DNA from: Alectryocaccomicrobium faecavium
GTDB taxonomy: Bacteria; Bacillota; Clostridia; Christensenellales; Aristaeellaceae
Assembly: GCA_018713425.1 (NCBI GenBank)
Contig: DVOT01000258.1
Coordinates: 1 to 42,884 of the forward strand
DNA: 42,884 nt
Reading direction: 5' to 3'
The stretch's first letter is position 1, and each line of letters starts with the position of its first letter. Made by a program: the position numbers and the translations under genes. This document shows positions 33,744-42,378 of this stretch, in pieces. The notes under the pieces were generated by a model. That model was given only the letters and a program-made list of their open reading frames with translations. It did not search any database and was not told the origin of the DNA.

Positions 33744-35441
33744 TCAGCGGGCGTTTTGCGCCTTGGCCCAGCTATCCTTGAGGGGCACCGTGCGGTTGAA
33801 CACGCACACCCCCTGCGTGGAATCCGGGTCCTTGCAGAAATAGCCCATGCGCAGGAACTGGAAGCGCGCGCCCACTTCGGCATCCGCGATGGCAGGCTCG
33901 GCATAGCCGTGCTCCACGGTGAGGCTGGTGGGATTGAGCCGGTCGATGAAATCGGGCTTTTCCGCGCTTTCCTCTTCGCCCTCCGTGTCTTCTTCCTCGG
34001 CGATGTCCTCCGCGAGGATCGGCTCATACAGCCGCGCCTCGATGGGTTTGGCCTCGCAGGCGGCCACCCAGTGCAGCGTGGCCTTCACCTTGCGCATGCT
34101 GCCCTCGCTGCCGGAGCGGCTTTCGCGGTCCACAGAGCAGATCAACTCGATCACTTCGCCGTTTTCATCCTTCACCACTTCGTCGCAACGGATGATGTAC
34201 GCGCCCTTGAGACGCGCCTCGCGGCCCGGAGCCAGGCGGAAGAACTTCTTGGGCGGATCCTCCATGAAATCCTCGCGCTCGATGTAGAGCACCTTGCCGA
34301 ACTTTACAGTGCGCTCGCCCATTTCCGGGTGATCGGGGTGGTTTTCCATGGTGAGCTCGTCGATTTCGTCCTCGCCCCAGTTGCTCAGCGTCACCTTGAG
34401 GGGCCGGAGCACGGCCATAGCGCGCGGCGCGCTCTCGCCCAGCGCCTCGCGCACACAGTGCTCGAGCAGGGCGCCGTCCACCTCGCTGTCGGCCTTGGCC
34501 ACGCCCACGCGCTCGATGAAATCGCGGATGGCCTCCGGCGGATAGCCCCGGCGGCGCATGGCGACGAGCGTGGGCATGCGCGGATCGTCCCAGCCGGAAA
34601 CGTAGCCTTCTTCCACCAGGCGGCGCAGGTAGCGCTTGCTCATCACCGTGCGGGTGATGTTCAGCCGGGCGAATTCAATCTGCCGCGGCGGATGTTCAAA
34701 CCCGGCCTGCTGCACCATCCAGTCGTACAGCGGGCGGTGGATTTCGTATTCCAGCGAGCACAGCGAGTGCGTGATGCCCTCGATCGCGTCCTGAATGGGA
34801 TGCTGGAAATCGTACATCGGGTAGATGCACCACTTATCGCCCGCGCGGTGGTGGTGGTGGCGCAGGATGCGGTACATGGTGGGGTCGCGCATGAGCACGT
34901 TGGGCGAAGCCATATCAATCTTCGCGCGCAGCACGCGCGATCCATCGGGGAATTCGCCCGCCTTCATGCGCTGGAATAGATCGAGATTTTCCTCCGGCGA
35001 ACGGTCGCGATAGGGGCTGTTCACGCCCGGCGTGCGCAGGGTGCCGCGGTTTTTGCGCATTTCCTCGCTGGACTGGTCGTCCACATAAGCCACGCCCTTG
35101 CGAATCATTTCGCAGGCGATTTCATACAGTTTATCGAAGAAATCCGAGGCAAAATAGAGATTCTTCCATTCGTAGCCCAGCCAGCGGATGTCCTCCATAA
35201 TGCCGTCGACGTATTCGGTGTCTTCCTTGGTGGGATTGGTATCGTCAAAGCGCAGGTTGCATTCGCCGCCATACTTTTTGGCAATGCCAAAATCGATGCA
35301 CAGCGCCTTGGCGTGGCCAATGTGCAAATAGCCGTTGGGCTCCGGCGGAAAGCGCGTATGTACGCGGTCGAACCGGCCGGCTTTCAGATCCTCGTCGATA
35401 AATTCCTCAATAAAATTCGCAGCGCGCTTTTCTTCCGTCAC
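33744..35441 (-). CDS. glnS: Glutaminyl-tRNA synthetase
   Basis: GlnRS charges tRNA-Gln directly with glutamine. The class I motifs are intact: PPEPNGYLHIGHAKA (HIGH) and TVMSKRYL (KMSKS equivalent). The C-terminal beta-barrel anticodon-binding domain contains an acidic insertion (AEEEDTEGEEESAEK). I chose GTG at 35441, preceded by AAAGGAGAG, because the only earlier in-frame ATG lies inside the -10 box TATAAT at 35473-35478. The product is 565 residues, the normal length. Possession of GlnRS means the transamidation route for Gln-tRNA-Gln may be unnecessary here. Confidence 0.97.
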   Translation of the reverse strand: MTEEKRAANFIEEFIDEDLKAGRFDRVHTRFPPEPNGYLHIGHAKALCIDFGIAKKYGGECNLRFDDTNPTKEDTEYVDGIMEDIRWLGYEWKNLYFASDFFDKLYEIACEMIRKGVAYVDDQSSEEMRKNRGTLRTPGVNSPYRDRSPEENLDLFQRMKAGEFPDGSRVLRAKIDMASPNVLMRDPTMYRILRHHHHRAGDKWCIYPMYDFQHPIQDAIEGITHSLCSLEYEIHRPLYDWMVQQAGFEHPPRQIEFARLNITRTVMSKRYLRRLVEEGYVSGWDDPRMPTLVAMRRRGYPPEAIRDFIERVGVAKADSEVDGALLEHCVREALGESAPRAMAVLRPLKVTLSNWGEDEIDELTMENHPDHPEMGERTVKFGKVLYIEREDFMEDPPKKFFRLAPGREARLKGAYIIRCDEVVKDENGEVIELICSVDRESRSGSEGSMRKVKATLHWVAACEAKPIEARLYEPILAEDIAEEEDTEGEEESAEKPDFIDRLNPTSLTVEHGYAEPAIADAEVGARFQFLRMGYFCKDPDSTQGVCVFNRTVPLKDSWAKAQNAR

Positions 35442-35472
35442 GGCGAACTCTCCTTTCCTCACGATAAGGGTC

Positions 35473-35478
35473 ATTATA
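35473..35478 (-). promoter_or_regulatory. -10 box of glnS
   Basis: TATAAT on the minus strand, 32 bp upstream of the GTG start; no convincing -35 at 17 bp. Its position rules out the upstream ATG as the glnS start. Confidence 0.6.
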
Positions 35479-35575
35479 GCACATAGCGCGAAAAAAATAC
35501 ACCGCGCAACGTAAAGAAATTCGCGCGCGCAAAAATTTCCGTCCCAAAACTCTAGGAATTTTGCGCCGCGTATGC

Positions 35576-35581
35576 TATAAT
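35576..35581 (+). promoter_or_regulatory. -10 box of the coiled-coil protein gene
   Basis: TATAAT on the plus strand, 43 bp before the ATG; the -35 region (TAGGAA) is weak. It diverges from glnS. Confidence 0.55.
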
Positions 35582-35623
35582 AGTAGAAAGTGGATGGATA
35601 TGCTCAGCGATAGGGGGATCATC

Positions 35624-37261
35624 ATGAACGCGAAACCAAAAATCGCCATCGGCGTACTCGCGGTGCTGCTCGTTGCGGCCATCATTTTTGGGTGCGTATT
35701 TTACACGCGGGAAGGCGAAACCGCCAACCAAAACCAGGCGTTGAATGAGCAAGTCGCTTCGCTCACCGCGCAAGTGGAAGAACTCACCGCGCAGGTGGAC
35801 GCGCTCACCGCGGAACTCGCCGCCGCCCAGGCGGATGCGGAGGCGCTTGCCGCACAGCATGAAGAGGCGCTTAACGAGGTGGAAGCGCTCCAGGCCCAGA
35901 TCGATTCGCTCACCGCGCAGGCGGATACCAACAAGGCGGATTCCGATAGCTTGAAGACGCAGCTGGAAGAAAAACAGGCACAGATCGACGCGCTGGCAGC
36001 CAGCAAGGCGGAATTGGAAGCGCAGATCGATTCGCTGCAAAGCCAGCTCGAGGCGGCGACGGATACCGCCGGCGAAGCGGGCGAAATGGCGCAGCACATT
36101 CGCGAACTGGGCCAGGCGTTGGCTGACAATATCGAGCAAGTCGCGCAACTCGACGCGCAGTTGGCCGCCGGAGCGGAAACTGGCGTTGCCGCGCAGGGCG
36201 ATTTGGCCGCGCAGCGGGAAACCCTGCTCAGCGAGCAAGCGTCTTTGAACGAGCAATATTCCGCCGCCATCGACGCCATGAGCACCCAGCTCGCTTCCGC
36301 GCTGATTGGGCAGGAAGAAATGGAAGCCATGCTGGATAGCGCGCAGCAATCGCTGGCGGATAAGGATGCGCAGCTGGAAGCCGTAAACGCCATGCTCAAC
36401 GATACCGACGCCCAGCTTGTGGAAGCCAACGCCGCGTTGGAAGAAGCGCAAAGCGCGCTAAGCGGCGTGGATGTGGGCGAAACGGACGCGGCCTTGGCTC
36501 AACTGGAAGAGCAAATCGCGGCGCTGAACGAACAGTTGGAAGAGGAACAAGCGCAAAACGCCTCTCTGGAAGAAAACGTGGATGCACTCACTGCCGAGCG
36601 GGACGAGGCGCAGGACGCCCTGGCCGCCGCTCAGGACGAATTGGCGGGCGCGCAGGCGGAACTGACCTCCACCAAAGATTTGCTGGATAGCGCGCAAGCG
36701 GAACTCGCCTCCACCAAAGATTTGCTCGATGGCGCGCAGGCGGAACTCGTTTCCACCCAAACCGCGCTGGAGAGCGCGCAGACCGATCTGACAAACACGC
36801 AGACCGATCTGGAGAACACGCAGGCTACGCTGGCGAGCACGCAGACCGATCTGGAGAACACGCAAGCCACGCTGGCGAGCACACAGGAAGAACTGGCCCA
36901 GGTCACCGCGGAGTACCAGGCGTATCTCATGGAGCGTACGCCGGGCGAAGCGGGCAGCGTAGCGCGCCTCAACGCGGATAACGTGATCACGCTCGAGGAT
37001 GGCGCCACCGGCACGCTGAACCTCTCGAACCTCACGCAGAGCGAGAACGACTGCGAAATCGAAATCACGCTCGCGCAAACCGGCGAAGTGCTCTATCGCT
37101 CCCAGCGCTTGAAGGCAGGCGAAACCCTGGAAACCATCACCCTGGAAACGCCGCTCTCCTCCGGCACGTACGATGTGTTTGTGAAAACGCATACATACGC
37201 TAAGGATACCGGCGAGCGCATTGCCAGCCTCACGTTGCCTGCGATCATCGAGGTTCCGTAG
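35624..37261 (+). CDS. Membrane-anchored long coiled-coil protein with C-terminal beta domain
   Basis: A 545-residue protein with a single N-terminal membrane segment (about residues 7-26) and a long coiled coil (about 35-430) very rich in Ala, Glu, Gln and Leu. A C-terminal beta-rich domain (about 440-545) includes NVITLEDGATGTLNLSNL and SSGTYDVFVKTHTY. The coiled coil ends in six 14-residue repeats (two heptads each; 36659-36910). It probably extends from the membrane into the envelope as a spacer or scaffold. I recognise no named family. GGGGG lies 6 nt before the ATG at 35624. It has its own promoter and a strong terminator, so it is monocistronic. Confidence 0.8.
   Translation: MNAKPKIAIGVLAVLLVAAIIFGCVFYTREGETANQNQALNEQVASLTAQVEELTAQVDALTAELAAAQADAEALAAQHEEALNEVEALQAQIDSLTAQADTNKADSDSLKTQLEEKQAQIDALAASKAELEAQIDSLQSQLEAATDTAGEAGEMAQHIRELGQALADNIEQVAQLDAQLAAGAETGVAAQGDLAAQRETLLSEQASLNEQYSAAIDAMSTQLASALIGQEEMEAMLDSAQQSLADKDAQLEAVNAMLNDTDAQLVEANAALEEAQSALSGVDVGETDAALAQLEEQIAALNEQLEEEQAQNASLEENVDALTAERDEAQDALAAAQDELAGAQAELTSTKDLLDSAQAELASTKDLLDGAQAELVSTQTALESAQTDLTNTQTDLENTQATLASTQTDLENTQATLASTQEELAQVTAEYQAYLMERTPGEAGSVARLNADNVITLEDGATGTLNLSNLTQSENDCEIEITLAQTGEVLYRSQRLKAGETLETITLETPLSSGTYDVFVKTHTYAKDTGERIASLTLPAIIEVP
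36659..36910 (+). repeat. Six tandem 42-bp repeats inside the coiled-coil gene
   Basis: Six in-frame 42-bp units encode 14-residue repeats of the form (E/D/T)L.(S/N)T(K/Q).(L/D)L(D/E).(A/T)QA. Copies 4 and 5 are nearly identical at DNA level over about 40 bp, as are copies 1 and 2, which indicates recent duplication. Confidence 0.88.
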
Positions 37262-37293
37262 GCATGGTACGGTTCCCTTTTTCGTGAATTCTT

Positions 37294-37336
37294 GCGCAAG
37301 TATACGCGGCGCTCCCGCGTATGCTTGCGCGTTTTT
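37294..37336 (+). terminator. Terminator of the coiled-coil gene
   Basis: A 16-bp stem (37294-37309 with 37315-37330, one T-G pair) followed by GTTTTTGATTTTT, 32 bp after the stop codon. Confidence 0.92.
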
Positions 37337-37448
37337 GATTTTTCCGAAGTACCCTTTCACCAAGCGAGGAATCCGCATGGCAAAGCACCATTTTGCCATC
37401 CTCAACCAGTACGCGCAAAAATTATAAGAAGTTTGGAGGCGATTTTGT

Positions 37449-38459
37449 ATGGACAACAGAGAATGGTTCAAGCAGGCAAAATACGGCATGATGGCGCATT
37501 GGGGACTGTATTCGCTGTTGGCCGGGGAATACCGGGGCCAGCCAAGCAGCGCTTACGCGGAGTGGATTCAATCGTATTTCCGCATCCCCAACGCGGAATA
37601 TGGCGCGCTGGCCCAGGCTTTCAATCCGCTGTATTTCAACGCGGACGAATGGATTCGCCTGGCCAAGCGCTGCGGCATGCAGTATTTTGTGCTCACCAGC
37701 AAGCATCACGATGGGTTCGCGCTGTTCCATTCTAAGGTGGACAAGTACAACGTGGTGGACGCCACGCCTTTTGGCCGCGACATCGTGGCGGAACTGGCCG
37801 AGGCCTGCTATAAGCACGGGCTGAAATTTGGGCTCTATTATTCCCAAGACCTCGATTGGCACGAGGAACACGGCGGCGGCTACCGGTCCAACCATATTCC
37901 CTGCGCGGGCACGGCCTGGTCGAACAACTGGGATTTTCCCGGCGAGGCGGATAAGGACTATTCCATCTGCTTTTCCAACAAGATCCTGCCGCAGATTGAA
38001 GAAATCCTCACCAACTACGGCGAACTGTGCCTCATCTGGTTCGACGTGCCCATGACGCTCAAGGAAGAAGAAAGCCGCAAAATCTTTGAAACCGTCAAGC
38101 GCTATCAGCCCAATTGCCTGATCAATTCCCGCTTGGGCAACGGCGCGTACGATTATGTTTCGCTGGGCGATAACGAAATCCCCGCGTCCATGACCGAAGC
38201 GGAAGAAGACGGCGATCCCAACAGCATCAGCGGCTTCAAGCGCTCGCCCTATGGGCTGTATGAAACCGCTGCCACGCTCAACGATTCCTGGGGCTTTGCC
38301 TATCGCGACCAAAATTGGAAGAGCGCCGCGCAAATCGCGCAAAACCGCAAGCACCTCAATTCCCTGGGCATCAACTACCTGCTCAACGTGGGGCCGGACG
38401 CTCTGGGCCGCATTCCCGGGCCGTCCATCGATATTTTGCTCAAGGCGGCGGAACTGTAA
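37449..38459 (+). CDS. Short GH29 alpha-L-fucosidase, cytoplasmic
   Basis: GH29 enzymes release L-fucose with retention of configuration. The barrel is complete for the N-terminal domain: KYGMMAHWGLYS, LTSKHHDGFALF and CLIWFDVP, whose Asp is at the nucleophile position, then LINSRLGN, TLNDSWGFAY and LLNVGPDALGRIP. At 336 residues it lacks the usual C-terminal beta-sandwich (family typically 430 or more) and has no signal peptide, so it acts on imported, small fucosides. GGAGG precedes the ATG at 37449. It heads the sugar cluster; the next gene follows after 95 bp with its own -10 box. Confidence 0.88.
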   Translation: MDNREWFKQAKYGMMAHWGLYSLLAGEYRGQPSSAYAEWIQSYFRIPNAEYGALAQAFNPLYFNADEWIRLAKRCGMQYFVLTSKHHDGFALFHSKVDKYNVVDATPFGRDIVAELAEACYKHGLKFGLYYSQDLDWHEEHGGGYRSNHIPCAGTAWSNNWDFPGEADKDYSICFSNKILPQIEEILTNYGELCLIWFDVPMTLKEEESRKIFETVKRYQPNCLINSRLGNGAYDYVSLGDNEIPASMTEAEEDGDPNSISGFKRSPYGLYETAATLNDSWGFAYRDQNWKSAAQIAQNRKHLNSLGINYLLNVGPDALGRIPGPSIDILLKAAEL

Positions 38460-38515
38460 CGCGCGGCAAAATTCTTCGCCGGGCAAAAAACCGGCTTCCC
38501 ATCTGGAAAAACGTG

Positions 38516-38524
38516 TGGTATAAT
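38516..38524 (+). promoter_or_regulatory. Extended -10 promoter before the PfkB kinase
   Basis: TGGTATAAT (TGn extended -10) lies 30 bp before the kinase start; the -35 is poor. It would give the kinase-gnd-larA-rhaM part of the cluster its own transcript. Confidence 0.6.
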
Positions 38525-38554
38525 GAGAATAGAACTATGCTGGGAGGTTTTGCG

Positions 38555-39613
38555 ATGAAAATGTATCAGTTGGTCGCGCCCACGAGCATGGGCGTGCGTA
38601 TCACTCCGACCGTGCGTCAACCCGTTCATGTGAGCGATACCTTTTTTATGCAGGCCACGAGCGCGGAGAGCAACGTGCTTTCCATCCCCGCCGCGCTGGG
38701 TTTGAAAACCAAAGTGCTGACCACCTTTGTGAAGGATAGCCCCATCGCCAAATTCATCCAGGGCGACCTGCGCCGCCGCGGCATCGATTACGAGGGCGCG
38801 GAAGTGCCGCAGGGCGGCCCCTGGGGCTACCGCCACCAGTTCAACATTGCCGATAGCGGCTTTGGCATGCGCGGCCCGCGCGTGGCCAACGACCGCGCGG
38901 GCGAAGTCGGCCGCACGCTGAATGTGAAGGATTTCGATCTCAACCGCCTGTTCGTGGAAGAGGGCGTGGAGATCCTGCACGTTTCCGGCCTGATCGCCGC
39001 GCTTTCGCCCGAAACCAGCGAATTCTGCCTGGCGCTGGCCCGCGCGGCCAAGGCGGCGGGCACGAAGATTTCCTTCGACCTGAACTACCGCGAATCCTTC
39101 TGGAAGGGCCGCGAGGCTGAGCTGCGCGCCGCCTTCACGGAGATCGCCTCCCTGGCGGATATCCTGATCGGCAATGAGGAAGATTTCCAGCTCAGCCTGG
39201 GCATCGAAGGGCCGGAAGCGGGCGGCAAGGATCTTGCCGCCAAGATCGAGGGTTTCAAGGGCATGATCGCCCGCGTGAAGCAGGCGTTCCCGAACGCGCA
39301 CATGTTCGCCACCACGCTGCGCGAGGTGGTCAGCGCGAACGAGCACCTGTGGGGCGCGATTTTGCTGGACGGCGATACCTGGTACGTGGCTCAGCCGCGC
39401 GCCATTCCGGTGCTGGACCGCATCGGCGGCGGCGATGGTTTTGTGGGCGGCCTGCTCTATGGCGTGCTCAAGGGCTTCGAGGCGGAAAAGTGCCTGCACT
39501 TTGGCTGGGCGACCGGCGCGCTGGCCACCACCGTGCTCACGGACTACGCGCTCCCCGCGGATGAAGACCAGGTGATGAGCATCTGGGCGGGCAACGCGCG
39601 CGTGAAGCGTTAA
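38555..39613 (+). CDS. PfkB-family sugar or sugar-acid kinase
   Basis: A 352-residue ribokinase-fold kinase. The C-terminal ATP/catalytic motif is DRIGGGDGFVGGLLYG, where Asp of GGGDG is the catalytic base; GGGD rather than GAGD is typical of 2-keto-3-deoxygluconate-kinase relatives. FDLNYRESFW is the mid-domain motif of that group. The usual N-terminal GE.M.R glycine pair is altered (APTSMGVRITP), so substrate may differ. From context, gluconate, 2-keto-3-deoxygluconate or another aldonate is plausible. GGGAGG lies before the ATG at 38555; gnd follows after 26 bp. Confidence 0.85.
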   Translation: MKMYQLVAPTSMGVRITPTVRQPVHVSDTFFMQATSAESNVLSIPAALGLKTKVLTTFVKDSPIAKFIQGDLRRRGIDYEGAEVPQGGPWGYRHQFNIADSGFGMRGPRVANDRAGEVGRTLNVKDFDLNRLFVEEGVEILHVSGLIAALSPETSEFCLALARAAKAAGTKISFDLNYRESFWKGREAELRAAFTEIASLADILIGNEEDFQLSLGIEGPEAGGKDLAAKIEGFKGMIARVKQAFPNAHMFATTLREVVSANEHLWGAILLDGDTWYVAQPRAIPVLDRIGGGDGFVGGLLYGVLKGFEAEKCLHFGWATGALATTVLTDYALPADEDQVMSIWAGNARVKR

Positions 39614-39639
39614 AGGCGAAAAATCAGGAGGAGAACACC

Positions 39640-41091
39640 ATGAAAAAAGCGGATATCGGTCTCATCGGGCTGGCCGTAATGGGCGAGAACCTGGTGATGA
39701 ATATGGAAAGCAAGGGCTTCACCGTGGCGGTGTACAACCGCACGGCGGAGAAAGTGACCAAATTTGTGGAAGGCCGCGCCAAGGGCAAGAACATCATCGG
39801 CGCCTATTCCATCGAAGAACTTGTGGCCAATTTGGAAAAGCCGCGCAAGGTGATGCTGATGGTGAAGGCCGGCCAGCCGGTGGACGATTTTATCGAGAAG
39901 GTCATCCCACACCTGGAAAAGGGCGATATCATCATCGACGGCGGCAATTCCCATTTCCCGGATACCATCCGCCGCACCGCCTATGTGGAGAGCAAGGGCC
40001 TGTATTACATCGGCACCGGCGTTTCCGGCGGCGAGGAAGGCGCGCTCAAGGGCCCCAGCATGATGCCCGGCGGTTCGCCCGAGGCGTGGCCCTATGTGAA
40101 GCCCATCTTCCAGGCCATCTGCGCCAAGGTGGAAGACGGTTCTCCCTGCTGCGATTGGGTGGGCGAGAACGGCGCAGGCCACTTTGTGAAGATGGTGCAC
40201 AATGGCATTGAATATGGCGATATGCAGCTCATCTGCGAGGCGTATCAGCTGATGCGCGATGTGCTGGGCATGAGCGCCCCGGAAATGCACGAAGTGTTCA
40301 AGGAGTGGAACGAGGGCGAACTGGACAGCTACCTCATCGAGATCACGCGCGACATCCTGGCCTACCAGGATGAGGACGGCAAGCCCCTGGTGGACAAGAT
40401 CCTGGACACCGCGGGTCAGAAGGGTACCGGCAAGTGGACGGCCATCGCCGCGCTGGACGAGGGCGTGCCGCTCACATTGATTGGCGAGGCCGTGTTCGCG
40501 CGCTGCCTGTCCGCCATGAAGGACGAGCGCGTGACCGCCGCCAAGGCCTATGGCCGCTCGATCGCGCCCTTCACGGGCGATAAGGCCGCCTTTATCGAGG
40601 ACATCCGCCAGGCGCTGTACGCCGCCAAGATCGTTTCCTACGCGCAGGGCTATTCGCTGATGCGCGCGGCGGCCAAGACCTATGGCTGGAACCTGAACTA
40701 TGGCGGCATCGCGCTCATGTGGCGCGGCGGCTGCATCATCCGCTCGGTGTTCCTGGGCAAAATCAAGGAAGCGTTCGATAAGGATCCGTCGCTTTCGAAC
40801 CTGCTGTTGGATCCGTATTTCAAATCCGCCATTGAAAAGCACGTGCCCGCCTGGCGGCGCGTGGCGGCGGAAGCGCTCACCAAGGGCGTGCCCGCTCCGG
40901 CGATGTGCTCCGCGCTTTCGTATTTCGATGGTTACACCAGTGAATTCCTGCCCGCCAACCTTTTGCAGGCGCAGCGCGACTATTTTGGCGCGCACACCTA
41001 TGAGCGGCTCGACCAGCCGCGCGGCCAGTTCTTCCACACCAACTGGACGGGCGAAGGCGGGAACACCGCGGCCTCGACCTATACCGTGTGA
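39640..41091 (+). CDS. gnd: 6-phosphogluconate dehydrogenase (decarboxylating)
   Basis: Gnd oxidatively decarboxylates 6-phosphogluconate to ribulose-5-phosphate. The 483-residue long form has IGLAVMGENLVMN and VYNRTAEK (Arg suggests NADP), then DGGNSHF, VSGGEEGALKGPSMMPGG with the catalytic region, and HFVKMVHNGIEYGDMQLI with the catalytic Lys. QRDYFGAHTYER lies at the C-terminus. All key residues are intact. AGGAGGAG precedes the ATG. Its location between a sugar-acid kinase and a LarA-type epimerase suggests that it serves a catabolic aldonate route. Confidence 0.97.
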   Translation: MKKADIGLIGLAVMGENLVMNMESKGFTVAVYNRTAEKVTKFVEGRAKGKNIIGAYSIEELVANLEKPRKVMLMVKAGQPVDDFIEKVIPHLEKGDIIIDGGNSHFPDTIRRTAYVESKGLYYIGTGVSGGEEGALKGPSMMPGGSPEAWPYVKPIFQAICAKVEDGSPCCDWVGENGAGHFVKMVHNGIEYGDMQLICEAYQLMRDVLGMSAPEMHEVFKEWNEGELDSYLIEITRDILAYQDEDGKPLVDKILDTAGQKGTGKWTAIAALDEGVPLTLIGEAVFARCLSAMKDERVTAAKAYGRSIAPFTGDKAAFIEDIRQALYAAKIVSYAQGYSLMRAAAKTYGWNLNYGGIALMWRGGCIIRSVFLGKIKEAFDKDPSLSNLLLDPYFKSAIEKHVPAWRRVAAEALTKGVPAPAMCSALSYFDGYTSEFLPANLLQAQRDYFGAHTYERLDQPRGQFFHTNWTGEGGNTAASTYTV

Positions 41092-41106
41092 TGGAGGATT
41101 CCATTC

Positions 41107-42351
41107 ATGATGCGCAATGAGGAAATCTTTGCCGCCGTGCGCGCCTCCCTGGAGGGGCGCACGGTGAAAAACGCGCTGCTCATTCCACCGGATTTCACCC
41201 GCTTCCATTCCAACGCGGGTCTCATTGCCGGCGAATACTACCGCCTGCTTACCGAGCGCGGCGCGCAGGTGGATGTGCTGCCCGCGCTGGGCACGCACGC
41301 GCCGGTCAGCCCGGAGCAGTGGCAGGAAATGTACCCGGCCATTCCCTATGAAAAGATGATCGTGCACAACTGGCGCACCGATGTGGTGAAACTGGGCGAA
41401 GTGCCGGGCGAATTCCTCGCCGAAATCACCGACGGCCTGTGGACCGATCCGGTGAGCGTGGAAGTGAACCGCCGGGTGATGGACGAAAAATACGATTTGA
41501 TCCTCTCCATCGGCCAGGTGGTGCCGCACGAGGTCATCGGCATGGCCAACCACTCCAAGAACTTGTTCGTGGGCGTGGGCGGCAGCGATATGATCAACAA
41601 ATCCCACATGGTGGGCGCGGTCTATGGCCTGGAGCGCATGATGGGCAAGGATCACACGCCCGTGCGCCGCATGTTCGATTACGCGCTGGAAAAGTACCTG
41701 GCGAACCGGCCCATTCTGTGGGTGCTCACGGTCACCACCGCACCGGGCGGCGAAATCCAAACGCACGGCCTGTTCATCGGCGAGGGCCGCAAGCCGCTGG
41801 AAGACGCCATCGCGCTCGCGCAGCAAAAGAACATCGATTTTGTGGAAAAGCCCATCAAAAAGTGCGTGGTCTATCTGGAACCCAAGGAGTTCAAGAGCAC
41901 GTGGCTGGGCAACAAGGCCGTGTACCGCACGCGCATGGCCATCGCAGATGGCGGCGAGCTGCTGGTGCTGGCGCCGGGCGTGGAGCGCTTTGGCGAGGAC
42001 GACGCGGTGGACGCGCTCATCCGCAAATACGGCTATTGCGGTCGTCTGAAGGTGCTGGAACTGTTCCGCGAAAACCAGGATCTGCGCGATAACATGGGCG
42101 CGGCGGCGCATTTGATCCACGGCTCCAGCGACGGGCGCTTCACCGTGACCTACGCGGTGAAGAATATCACCCGTGAGGAAATCGAGGGCGTGTGCTTCGC
42201 CAGCGCGGATTACGATGAGATGGTCAAGCGGTACGATCCGCAAAAGCTCGCCTACGGCTTCAACACCCTGCCGGATGGCGAGGAAATCTATTTCATCCCC
42301 AACCCGGCTCTGGGCCTGTGGATCGATAGAGGCCGGTTTGAAGGACAATAA
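41107..42351 (+). CDS. LarA-family nickel-pincer racemase/epimerase
   Basis: A 414-residue homologue of lactate racemase LarA (DUF2088 N-terminal domain). Residues binding the nickel-pincer nucleotide and catalysing proton transfer are conserved: PDFTR (Arg32), LGTH (His64), VPHEV (His141), HSKN (Lys151) and NKSH (His167). The His141-Lys151-His167 spacing equals His174-Lys184-His200 of the Lactobacillus enzyme. LarA homologues epimerise 2-hydroxy acids at C2, including aldonates such as gluconate; next to gnd and a sugar-acid kinase, an aldonate 2-epimerase is the best guess. Cofactor genes larB, larC and larE are not in the window. It starts 15 bp after gnd. Confidence 0.85.
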   Translation: MMRNEEIFAAVRASLEGRTVKNALLIPPDFTRFHSNAGLIAGEYYRLLTERGAQVDVLPALGTHAPVSPEQWQEMYPAIPYEKMIVHNWRTDVVKLGEVPGEFLAEITDGLWTDPVSVEVNRRVMDEKYDLILSIGQVVPHEVIGMANHSKNLFVGVGGSDMINKSHMVGAVYGLERMMGKDHTPVRRMFDYALEKYLANRPILWVLTVTTAPGGEIQTHGLFIGEGRKPLEDAIALAQQKNIDFVEKPIKKCVVYLEPKEFKSTWLGNKAVYRTRMAIADGGELLVLAPGVERFGEDDAVDALIRKYGYCGRLKVLELFRENQDLRDNMGAAAHLIHGSSDGRFTVTYAVKNITREEIEGVCFASADYDEMVKRYDPQKLAYGFNTLPDGEEIYFIPNPALGLWIDRGRFEGQ

Positions 42352-42378
42352 TTCCACTTTTTAGGAGGACGCGCTTTT

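Noticed and set aside
35442..35474. ATG start for glnS at 35474
   Set aside because: The ATG lies within the TATAAT box; GTG at 35441 has a proper ribosome binding site.
39610..42357. A 915-codon open frame on the minus strand
   Set aside because: It is antisense to gnd and the LarA homologue, which have intact motifs and ribosome binding sites; the GC-rich third positions keep the opposite strand open. Its translation is His/Arg-rich with no motifs.
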